DNA from: Muribaculaceae bacterium
GTDB taxonomy: Bacteria > Bacteroidota > Bacteroidia > Bacteroidales > Muribaculaceae
Direction: 5' to 3'
Assembly (NCBI GenBank): GCA_029062725.1
Contig: JAIDPP010000399.1
Span: 1-5,018 of the forward strand
Length of the DNA: 5,018 nucleotides
Every line of letters begins with the position of its first letter. Within the stretch, counting starts at the first letter, position 1. The notes beneath the pieces are model-generated. The model had not been told where the DNA came from. It searched no databases and was given only the letters and a program-made list of their open reading frames with translations. Both the position numbers and the translations under genes were made by a program. Shown here one piece after another: positions 1-5,018 of the stretch.

Positions 1-23
1 CCTTCCTTATAATTACAAAATTT

Positions 24-61
24 AAAGCCGACTTGAAATCAAAAATCAAGTCGGCTTTTTT
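24..61 (+). terminator. Rho-independent terminator of an upstream plus-strand gene (off window)
   Basis: A 13-bp perfect stem pairs aaagccgacttga (24-36) with tcaagtcggcttt (46-58) around a 9-nt A-rich loop. On the plus strand it runs straight into six Ts (56-61), the classical intrinsic terminator layout. Read on the minus strand it is followed only by TTTAAATTTT, a weaker tract, so it fits best as the end of a plus-strand gene left of the window that converges on the phosphorylase. It could also be a backup stop for the minus-strand unit. The hairpin is seen directly; the gene it serves is inferred. Confidence 0.8.
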
Positions 62-83
62 CGGACGGTTACAAATAAAGAGA

Positions 84-247
84 GTGTGTCATAACGGCTC
101 GTCAGGGTCGTTAGTTGAGATTACGGCAAAGGTTACATACTTTGAGTATGCTCTCGAAAGCTAAGACTCCATCCGAACCATTCTTACCTCACCCTCGCCA
201 TTAGGACAAAATATTACGGTGTGTCAAAATCCTAAATTTTGACACAC
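84..247. repeat. Three copies of gtgtgtca, two direct and one inverted
   Basis: The octamer gtgtgtca occurs at 84-91 and 219-226, and its reverse complement tgacacac occurs at 240-247. The second and third copies are the two arms of the hairpin at 208-258; the first stands alone 135 bp upstream. The first and third copies therefore also form short inverted ends around a 164-bp segment with no coding capacity. This may be chance, a decayed hairpin duplicate, or the ends of a small non-autonomous element. No target-site duplication was recognised. Confidence 0.35.
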
Positions 248-258
248 CGTAATATTTT
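208..258 (-). terminator. 23-bp perfect hairpin, likely bidirectional terminator after the phosphorylase gene
   Basis: Positions 208-230 pair perfectly with 236-258 over 23 bp, with a 5-nt loop (cctaa). The stem has AT-rich outer ends (aaaatatta / taatatttt), a GC-richer centre (cggtgtgtc / gacacaccg) and an AT-rich top. Because the outer ends are A-rich on one side and T-rich on the other, either strand would give a stem followed by a U-rich tract, so it can stop transcription from both directions. It begins about 65 nt past the stop codon of the minus-strand phosphorylase gene, so termination and 3'-end protection of that mRNA is the simplest role. The stem is unusually long and perfect for a plain terminator, so a repeat-element origin is also possible. 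Confidence 0.75.
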
Positions 259-268
259 TGTTTAGTCC

Positions 269-284
269 GGATTATTCAGAATCC
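269..284 (-). other. Small hairpin in the 3' untranslated region of the phosphorylase gene
   Basis: A 5-bp stem, ggatt (269-273) with aatcc (280-284), closes a 6-nt loop between the phosphorylase stop codon and the long hairpin. It has no U-tract of its own, so it is not a terminator. It may simply be chance structure in an AT-rich tail. Confidence 0.2.
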
Positions 285-322
285 AAGAATTTTCAGATTT
301 ATTTCATTAACACTGCCGGTAT

Positions 323-2887
323 TTAGAACCAGCGGGTGTAAGCGAAGTCCATGCGGTGGGGAAGTTCCTCGTTCTTGGGATAGAGACGCAAAGCTGTCTT
401 GAGAATACCCGGCTCCTTGAGAGTGTAGCGGAGCTCGTAGGTGTTCACGTTGCCCTCACGGTTTACCACCTTTAGATCCTCGCGGCCAACATACTTACTC
501 TCACCGTCTTCCTCTTTGTAGAGCACGAGCTCAACACCGATGGCGTCGCCAAGTCCTGCCGTATCCACCTTGCAGGTGATGTCGAGAACCTGGCTGGTGC
601 GTGATGCGCCGCTGTTTGTGAGTTCGTCGATATTGGAAGATACGATACGTATATCGTTCCACTTGCCAGCAACCTCCTCTTTCCAGGCTACGATCTCGCG
701 AGCTTTAGCGAAGTCGTTCTTAATGAGCTTCTCGGCGCGTTTATGCTCGGGGATGTAGAACTTGTAGATGTAGTCGTCAAGCTGACGCTTCATAGTGTAA
801 TGAGGTGCGATGTGACCGATAGAGTTCTTGATGCGCTGAACCCATTCGGGGCTGTAGCCTTTGGAGTTCTTGGCGAAGTAGAGAGGCACGATCTCATTCT
901 CAAGCATGGAATAGATTGTGGCGGCATCAAGTTTGTCCTGCTGTGCCTGATCGGTGTATGTACGCTTGTCGGTAAGCGCCCATCCGCCCTGCTCATCCTT
1001 GCGGTAACCCTCATACCACCATCCGTCGAGAACGGAGAAGTTAAGGACACCGTTCATCTCGGCCTTCTCTCCGGAAGTACCGGATGCCTCGAGAGGACGT
1101 GTCGGAGTATTGAGCCAGATATCTACTCCCGAAACGAGACGTTTCGCCACGATCATATTGTAGTCTTCAAGGAAGATGATCTTACCGGAGAATTCAGGCA
1201 TCTTGGAGATTTCCGTGATACGTTTGATAAGACCCTGTCCTGCACCATCCGCAGGGTGAGCCTTTCCGGAGAATACGAACTGAACGGGGAACTGCTCGTT
1301 GTTGACGATCTTGGAGAGACGCTCAAGATCAGTGAAGAGGAGGTGAGCACGTTTGTAAGTCGCGAAGCGACGTGCGAAACCGATGATGAGTGCGTTGGGG
1401 TTGATCTTGTCAACGATCTTGAGCACCTGTGTGGGGTCGCCCTGATTCTTTAGCCACTTCTCCTTGAAGTCTTTCTTCACGAAGTCGATGAACTTATTCT
1501 TCATCGTCATGCGCATATTCCAGATCTTCTCGTCATCAACATCGAAGATACCCTTCCACATCTCGGGATTGCTCTGGTCCTGGAAGAGATTGGGGTTGAG
1601 GAAGTCGCCATAGAAATCCTTCCACTCGGTTGCGGCCCAGGTAGGCATGTGGACGCCGTTGGTCACGTATCCTACATGGCTCTCCTCGGGAGCGTAACCT
1701 TTCCAAACGCCGGCGAACATCTTTTTGGAAACCTCGCCGTGCAACCAGCTCACACCGTTTGCCTCCTGACAGGTGTTGAGGGCGAATGTACTCATCGAGA
1801 AGCGCTCGTTGGTGTCAGGGTTCTCACGGCCCATGTTCATAAGGTCAGACCAGGAGATGCCGAGCTTTGAAGGATATTCACCAAGATATTTTCCGAAGAG
1901 GCTTTCCTCGAAATAGTCGTGACCGGCGGGCACAGGAGTGTGAACGGTATAGAGTGAAGTAGCGCGTACCACCTCGAGTGCGACATTGAAGGGGAGGTGA
2001 TCCTGCTGAACGTAGTCAACGAGACGCTGGAGGTTGAGAAGCGCCGCATGACCCTCGTTGGCATGGTAGATGTCGGCCTTGATTCCAAGTTTATTAAGCA
2101 TGAGCATACCGCCGATACCGAGAAGATACTCCTGCTTGATACGGTTCTCCCAGTCGCCGCCGTAGAGGGCGTGAGTGATTTCGCGGTCCCATTGTGAGTT
2201 CTGCTCCAGATCAGTGTCGAGGAGGTAGAGCTTCATGCGACCGACATTCACACGCCAGATGTGGGCGTAAACCACACGGCCGGGATAGGGCACCTCGAGA
2301 ATCATCGGCTTTCCCTCCTCATCGAGGACAGCCTCGATGGGAAGCTGGTCGAAATTCTGAGCCTCATAATTGGCGATCTGCTGGCCGTCGATTGATAGGC
2401 TTTGGGAGAAGTAGCCGTATTTGTAGAGGAATCCGACTGCGGTCATGTTGATGCGGCTGTCGGAAGCCTGCTTGATATAGTCGCCGGCGAGCACACCGAG
2501 ACCACCGGAATAAATTTTAAGACAATTGCAGAGACCATACTCCATGGAGAAATAAGCCACGGAGGGAACCTTATTGTCCATGGGCTCCTTCATATAGGCT
2601 GAGAACATAGCGTACACATCCTTGATGCGGGCCATCATATCCTTATCTTTGAGGATAGCCTGAACACGCTCGTAGGAGAGCTGCTGAAGAAGCATCACGG
2701 GGTTCTCGCCGACCGCACGCCAGAGAACGGGGTCGATGTCGTGGAAAAGGCTTTTACCTTTGCTGTTCCAGACCCACCAGAGGTTTTTTGACATCTCTTC
2801 GAGCGGTTTGAGTTCCTTGGGAATCTCAGCGCTCACGATAAGGTTGCGCCATGACGGAGCATTGGTGTTGCTTACTTGAAGTTTCAT
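323..2887 (-). CDS. glgP: Alpha-glucan (glycogen/maltodextrin) phosphorylase, GT35 family
   Basis: This 854-aa cytoplasmic enzyme is predicted to remove terminal glucose from alpha-1,4-glucan with phosphate, giving glucose-1-phosphate. An N-terminal DUF3417-type region (about 12-100) carries NLWWVWN (35-41) and the LF..IDP.LWR block (47-57). The catalytic part has YFSMEYGL (112-119), a glycine loop at 128-136, HANEGHAAL (275-283), [11 protein letters not shown] (316-326) and TNGVH (409-413). RRFATYKR (506-513) corresponds to the KRIHEYKR phosphate-site motif of animal phosphorylase, keeping the equivalents of its Arg569 and Lys574 (R507, K512). [14 protein letters not shown] (600-613) holds the expected pyridoxal-phosphate lysine, K608. 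A beta-rich tail (about 745-854) ends in YTRWF. Length and domain order match the ~850-aa bacterial/archaeal branch (TIGR02094-like), not the E. coli GlgP/MalP branch. The start is firm: an in-frame stop lies at 2903-2905 with no other ATG between. There is no Shine-Dalgarno sequence; the leader is A-rich. Maltodextrin as main substrate cannot be excluded. Confidence 0.95.
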   Translation of the reverse strand: MKLQVSNTNAPSWRNLIVSAEIPKELKPLEEMSKNLWWVWNSKGKSLFHDIDPVLWRAVGENPVMLLQQLSYERVQAILKDKDMMARIKDVYAMFSAYMKEPMDNKVPSVAYFSMEYGLCNCLKIYSGGLGVLAGDYIKQASDSRINMTAVGFLYKYGYFSQSLSIDGQQIANYEAQNFDQLPIEAVLDEEGKPMILEVPYPGRVVYAHIWRVNVGRMKLYLLDTDLEQNSQWDREITHALYGGDWENRIKQEYLLGIGGMLMLNKLGIKADIYHANEGHAALLNLQRLVDYVQQDHLPFNVALEVVRATSLYTVHTPVPAGHDYFEESLFGKYLGEYPSKLGISWSDLMNMGRENPDTNERFSMSTFALNTCQEANGVSWLHGEVSKKMFAGVWKGYAPEESHVGYVTNGVHMPTWAATEWKDFYGDFLNPNLFQDQSNPEMWKGIFDVDDEKIWNMRMTMKNKFIDFVKKDFKEKWLKNQGDPTQVLKIVDKINPNALIIGFARRFATYKRAHLLFTDLERLSKIVNNEQFPVQFVFSGKAHPADGAGQGLIKRITEISKMPEFSGKIIFLEDYNMIVAKRLVSGVDIWLNTPTRPLEASGTSGEKAEMNGVLNFSVLDGWWYEGYRKDEQGGWALTDKRTYTDQAQQDKLDAATIYSMLENEIVPLYFAKNSKGYSPEWVQRIKNSIGHIAPHYTMKRQLDDYIYKFYIPEHKRAEKLIKNDFAKAREIVAWKEEVAGKWNDIRIVSSNIDELTNSGASRTSQVLDITCKVDTAGLGDAIGVELVLYKEEDGESKYVGREDLKVVNREGNVNTYELRYTLKEPGILKTALRLYPKNEELPHRMDFAYTRWF

Positions 2888-3010
2888 TGTTTTTGTGTGT
2901 ATTTATGTTGATCCGCTCTTTGCGTCGTTGCCTGAATGCAAATGAGGCGTCTCAATCTGTTGTGTCGTATATCTTTAAAAATTTTTTCACGGCCTATGCG
3001 GCCATAAGTG
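2888..3010 (-). other. Synthase-phosphorylase intergenic spacer with small hairpin and A/T tract
   Basis: This 123-bp spacer separates the synthase stop from the phosphorylase start. On the minus strand, GGCC (3000-3003) can pair with GGCC (2991-2994) around a 5-nt loop, extended by a U-G and an A-U pair. It is followed by GTG and the self-complementary tract aaaaattttt (2977-2986). This is too weak and displaced for a convincing terminator, but partial termination or an mRNA processing site is possible. I found no TAnnTTTG-type promoter with a correctly spaced TTG, so co-transcription with the synthase is the default reading. The last bases before the phosphorylase ATG are A/C-rich with no Shine-Dalgarno, as is common in Bacteroidota. 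Confidence 0.4.
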
Positions 3011-4714
3011 TTACTGCTTGCGTCGGAAGTTTCTTCTGGCTATCGCGACTTCAAAGGCTTGGTCGTAATGCTCCATGAAGAAACTCCAGTCGGCCTTTGC
3101 TGCCGTACGGAAAGAAGCTCCCCGAGCTTTTGTCCGCTCCACGGGGTTTTCACGCATGTAGGCCGTGGCCCTTGAGGAGATCTTCTGCACTGCTTCATCA
3201 TAGTTGGAGTCTGTACGCTCGATCACCACAACGCCGCAGTTCTTGAGGGTAGGATTGAAGTTATCGGCAACCCATTGCCCGAAACCTGCCTTATCGTCGG
3301 TAATCGTAGGCACTCCGAACGCGACACTCTCCATCGGGGTGTAACCCCAGGGTTCGTAATAAGAAGGAAAAATGGTGAGGTCGAGGGCCGGGAGAAGATC
3401 GTAGTAGGCGATATTGAAGATTGCGTCGTTTCCGTCGAGATAACAGGGGGCGTAGATAACCTTGACCTTGTCGAGCTTCCCTTCGCGCTTGAGAGCTTCG
3501 ATGCGTACGCAAACCTCATCGCTATCCTCATTGTAGAGGCGGTGAGTCAGATAATCAGGAGCGCTGTCATCGTGTCCGTTGAATCCGAGATTCATCAGAA
3601 GCGATCCTGAGGGTTCCTTGACCCATGCGGGTACAAATATGAAAGCCACCGCTTTCATGTTTTTGGGAATGTTCTCGCCGATACGCGCCACGCTGTCAAG
3701 GAACATATCAAGACCTTTGTTGCGGTATTCGTGTCGTCCGGAAGTGGCTATGAAGAATGTGTTTTCGTCATATTCTGAGGAGTTGGTGATGGCGTTAGCC
3801 ACTTTGGCGAGCCTTGCGCGACCCTCCTTGCGCAGTTTGTTGTATTTAACGGTCTTGGGCACGAAATTAGGCTCAAAGCCGTTGGGTGTCACCACCTGGG
3901 GACGGATCTCAAGCAACTGCTTACATTCACGGGCTGTCACTTCGCTAACGGTAGTGAAGCAGTCTGCGGCGTGTGCAGCGGCTTTTTCCAGTGAGTGCTT
4001 GCTCTGCATGTTGAGCTCGGCGGCCATCTGGTCTCCGTTGTAACCTTCGAAGAAATCGTAGAGGGCTTTACCGTTACCGCAGATGCTTCGTCCGATGCTT
4101 GTGGCATGGGTTGTGAATACGGTCGCGGTATTAGGCATGTTGAGTTTTGTGTATAGAAGACCCATGCCTGTGGTCCATTCATCGAAGTGTGCGATTACTT
4201 TGGCCTCCCTCACCTTCATGTGGGCGGTGATAGCCTTAATCACGATCGCGGCCGCTACAGAGAAAGCGCATGATTCCTCATAATCTCCGTAGGAGTGGAG
4301 GGAATCAACGCCGAATTTCTCCCACATTTTTCCGTAAACCTCCGGAAGGTTCTTGACCGTATCTCCGGGATTAACGAGGATCACCTGCGGAGAGCCGGGA
4401 ATATCCCATCGGCCCGTGCGGATTGTGATACCCCAGGGGAGCTTCACTTTCGTAAGGGCTGATTTAAGGATAGTCTTTTTCTCCTTAAAATAGGGTGAGG
4501 GGTTTTCTGCGCTCCATACGTCAGGACCGATAAAGACCAGGCGGTCGTCAAATTGCTCTTTAAGGACGTGGGCTTTAGTGGATAGGACGGCGTAGATGCC
4601 GCCGATTTTGTTGCAGACTTCCCAGCTTGTCTCAAAAAGCAGATCGACTTCAGAGGTAAGCCCGGGTTTTACCGGAGTCTCCACAGTCTTTGTTTCGCTC
4701 TTATTGGTAGCCAT
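3011..4714 (-). CDS. Glycogen synthase, eukaryote-type GT3 family (short bacterial form)
   Basis: This 567-aa cytoplasmic glycosyltransferase is predicted to extend alpha-1,4-glucan. UDP-glucose is the likely donor by family analogy. The N-terminal Rossmann domain opens with LLFETSWEVCNKIGGIYAVL (25-44), the KIGG donor loop typical of this family. HFDEW (176-180) stands where animal and fungal enzymes have HFHEW, followed by THATSIGR (202-209; R209 matches yeast Gsy2 R199). The second domain has GRHEYRNKGLD (326-336; R327 and K333 match Gsy2 R320 and K326) and PSYYEPWGYTPMES (450-463), where E454 and E462 keep the eight-residue spacing of the Gsy2 active-site glutamates E509 and E517. At 567 aa it is well short of the ~700-aa eukaryotic enzymes. 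It has no phosphorylated tails and no clear arginine-rich cluster for glucose-6-phosphate control, only scattered arginines at 521-536. The ATG is the only one before the conserved core; residues 1-22 are a low-complexity leader. It lies 123 bp upstream of the phosphorylase on the same strand. I give no gene symbol because glgA denotes the unrelated GT5 enzyme. Confidence 0.95.
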   Translation of the reverse strand: MATNKSETKTVETPVKPGLTSEVDLLFETSWEVCNKIGGIYAVLSTKAHVLKEQFDDRLVFIGPDVWSAENPSPYFKEKKTILKSALTKVKLPWGITIRTGRWDIPGSPQVILVNPGDTVKNLPEVYGKMWEKFGVDSLHSYGDYEESCAFSVAAAIVIKAITAHMKVREAKVIAHFDEWTTGMGLLYTKLNMPNTATVFTTHATSIGRSICGNGKALYDFFEGYNGDQMAAELNMQSKHSLEKAAAHAADCFTTVSEVTARECKQLLEIRPQVVTPNGFEPNFVPKTVKYNKLRKEGRARLAKVANAITNSSEYDENTFFIATSGRHEYRNKGLDMFLDSVARIGENIPKNMKAVAFIFVPAWVKEPSGSLLMNLGFNGHDDSAPDYLTHRLYNEDSDEVCVRIEALKREGKLDKVKVIYAPCYLDGNDAIFNIAYYDLLPALDLTIFPSYYEPWGYTPMESVAFGVPTITDDKAGFGQWVADNFNPTLKNCGVVVIERTDSNYDEAVQKISSRATAYMRENPVERTKARGASFRTAAKADWSFFMEHYDQAFEVAIARRNFRRKQ

Positions 4715-4787
4715 AAAGATAAAATTGTAAATATCTATTTCGGTTGTCCTGTATTGGCCGGAGATCCCGCTGAAGCATCATTGAAAT

Positions 4788-4819
4788 GAAACCTATTCGT
4801 CAGAGGATTTAAATCTCAA
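4788..4819 (-). promoter_or_regulatory. Candidate Bacteroidota sigma-ABfr promoter for the glycogen synthase
   Basis: On the minus strand TAGGTTTC (4788-4795) matches the Bacteroides -7 consensus TAnnTTTG at five of its six fixed positions. TTG (4817-4819) sits 21 nt upstream, where the -33 element is expected. Transcription would start near 4780, leaving a leader of about 65 nt before the synthase ATG. The elements are seen in the sequence; their use is inferred. Matches this short arise by chance in AT-rich DNA, so confidence is moderate. Confidence 0.45.
4806..4815. promoter_or_regulatory. 10-bp palindrome within the promoter spacer, possible operator
   Basis: The sequence gatttaaatc is a perfect 10-bp palindrome lying entirely between the candidate -33 and -7 elements of the synthase promoter. 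A protein bound here would block RNA polymerase. No family of regulator is recognisable from the site. A palindrome of this length has a fair chance of arising at random in 300 bp of AT-rich sequence. Confidence 0.2.
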
Positions 4820-4848
4820 CGCGCCTTGTCATGCTATCCGACTTCCTG

Positions 4849-4876
4849 ATGTCCGGACTAATGCCGGATATGCCGG
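4849..4876. repeat. CCGG cluster: atgccgg direct repeat and overlapping inverted repeats
   Basis: The heptamer atgccgg occurs at 4861-4867 and 4870-4876, a 9-bp period, next to the palindrome gtccggac (4851-4858). tccgg (4852-4856) can pair with ccgga (4864-4868) across a 7-nt loop. A competing pairing joins tatccg (4835-4840) to cggata (4865-4870). The cluster lies about 40 bp upstream of the candidate synthase promoter, so on the current reading it would be upstream DNA and not part of the leader RNA. Binding sites for a regulator or remnants of a terminator for the gene to the right are both possible. Confidence 0.3.
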
Positions 4877-4975
4877 AAAAAGCAATGTTATTCAGTTAAA
4901 CCTAAAACTTTATCTATAGAAGTTGTCTAAACTAATTTACAAATGTTAAAATGAAGTTATATTTTCATTCTTTTA

Positions 4976-5018
4976 TTAACCCTTGCGGATCTTTTCGGCT
5001 GCTTTTGCCCCTCTCATC
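4976..5018 (-). CDS. Possible C-terminal end of an upstream minus-strand gene (partial)
   Basis: Reading in from the right edge on the minus strand, one frame is open for 13 codons (MRGAKAAEKIRKG) and ends in TAA at 4976-4978. The lysine/alanine-rich composition and codons such as GCC, ATC, AAG and CGC resemble the two real genes, unlike the alternative plus-strand reading of the same bases. Thirteen codons are far too few to identify a family or exclude chance. If real, the gene ends about 260 bp upstream of the synthase ATG on the same strand. Confidence 0.3.
   Translation of the reverse strand, partial: MRGAKAAEKIRKG

Larger units (their letters stand above)
4715..5018. other. Largely non-coding region upstream of the glycogen synthase
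   Basis: About 300 bp without a recognisable complete gene. It is more AT-rich than the coding parts. It holds the candidate synthase promoter (4788-4819), a palindrome inside it, a CCGG repeat cluster (4849-4876), an AT-rich stretch (about 4880-4980) and a possible gene end at the right edge. A second, poorer TAnnTTTG-like match, TAGGTTTA, lies on the minus strand at 4897-4904 but lacks a correctly spaced TTG. No tRNA, riboswitch or origin was recognised. Confidence 0.5.

Noticed and set aside
148..204. 18-codon plus-strand ORF between the two left hairpins
   Set aside because: Too short, no Shine-Dalgarno or promoter, proline-rich composition without a known match, and located between terminators.
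1..322. Possible small RNA or tRNA in the left gene-free region
   Set aside because: No cloverleaf, CCA end or recognisable RNA family. Between the two hairpins only 5-bp stems occur, such as catac/gtatg at 136-150, which are expected by chance.
743..1453. 236-codon open frame on the plus strand
   Set aside because: It lies wholly antisense to the conserved catalytic core of the phosphorylase, has no recognisable family motif and no upstream promoter. It is the mirror of biased codon use in the real gene.
2851..3078. 75-codon plus-strand frame crossing the spacer between the two genes, with a hydrophobic stretch near its C-terminus
   Set aside because: It overlaps the ends of both real genes antisense, starts inside the phosphorylase gene, and has no promoter or recognisable family. 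The hydrophobic run is short and likely fortuitous.
3579..4043. 154-codon open frame on the plus strand
   Set aside because: It is antisense to the GT3 core, with no domain signature; a shadow of the synthase gene.
4951..5018. Plus-strand ATG open to the window edge (MKLYFHSF...), resembling the start of a secreted protein
   Set aside because: No promoter with proper spacing upstream. Its codons (TTA, CAT, TCT, CGG, TTG) are unlike those of the two real genes, and the opposite-strand reading fits better. It cannot be excluded without the flanking sequence.
1..5018. CRISPR array, insertion sequence, toxin-antitoxin, phage or defence genes
   Set aside because: No regularly spaced repeats of adequate length, no transposase or integrase frame, and both real genes are conserved carbohydrate enzymes.

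Overview
The window holds two complete protein-coding genes, both on the minus strand, that form a compact storage-glucan (glycogen) module. In transcription order, right to left, they are a eukaryote-type (GT3) glycogen synthase at 3011-4714 and an alpha-glucan phosphorylase of family GT35 at 323-2887. One gene builds the alpha-1,4-glucan from a nucleotide sugar and the other shortens it to glucose-1-phosphate. No branching enzyme, debranching enzyme, 4-alpha-glucanotransferase or ADP-glucose pyrophosphorylase lies in these 5 kb.

The organism is most likely a member of Bacteroidota, order Bacteroidales (for example Muribaculaceae, Prevotellaceae or Bacteroidaceae). Four things point there: a short bacterial GT3 synthase in place of GlgA, a DUF3417-containing phosphorylase, the lack of Shine-Dalgarno sequences in front of both genes, and a candidate promoter of the TTG / TAnnTTTG type upstream of the synthase. 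The placement below phylum is inference, because no marker gene is present.

Layout: 1-322 has no gene. It holds two strong hairpins: a terminator-like hairpin at 24-61 that reads best on the plus strand, and a 23-bp perfect stem at 208-258 just downstream of the phosphorylase. Three copies of gtgtgtca lie there (84-91, 219-226, and inverted at 240-247). Next come the phosphorylase (323-2887), a 123-bp spacer with a small hairpin and an A/T tract, and the synthase (3011-4714). The last stretch, 4715-5018, is AT-rich and mostly non-coding. It carries the putative synthase promoter, a 10-bp palindrome inside that promoter's spacer, a cluster of CCGG repeats, and at the extreme edge what may be the last 14 codons of another minus-strand gene.

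Overall this looks like an ordinary housekeeping region. I found no sign of an undescribed system, mobile element gene, CRISPR array or RNA gene. The points most worth checking are the long perfect hairpin with its repeated motif and the promoter-embedded palindrome.
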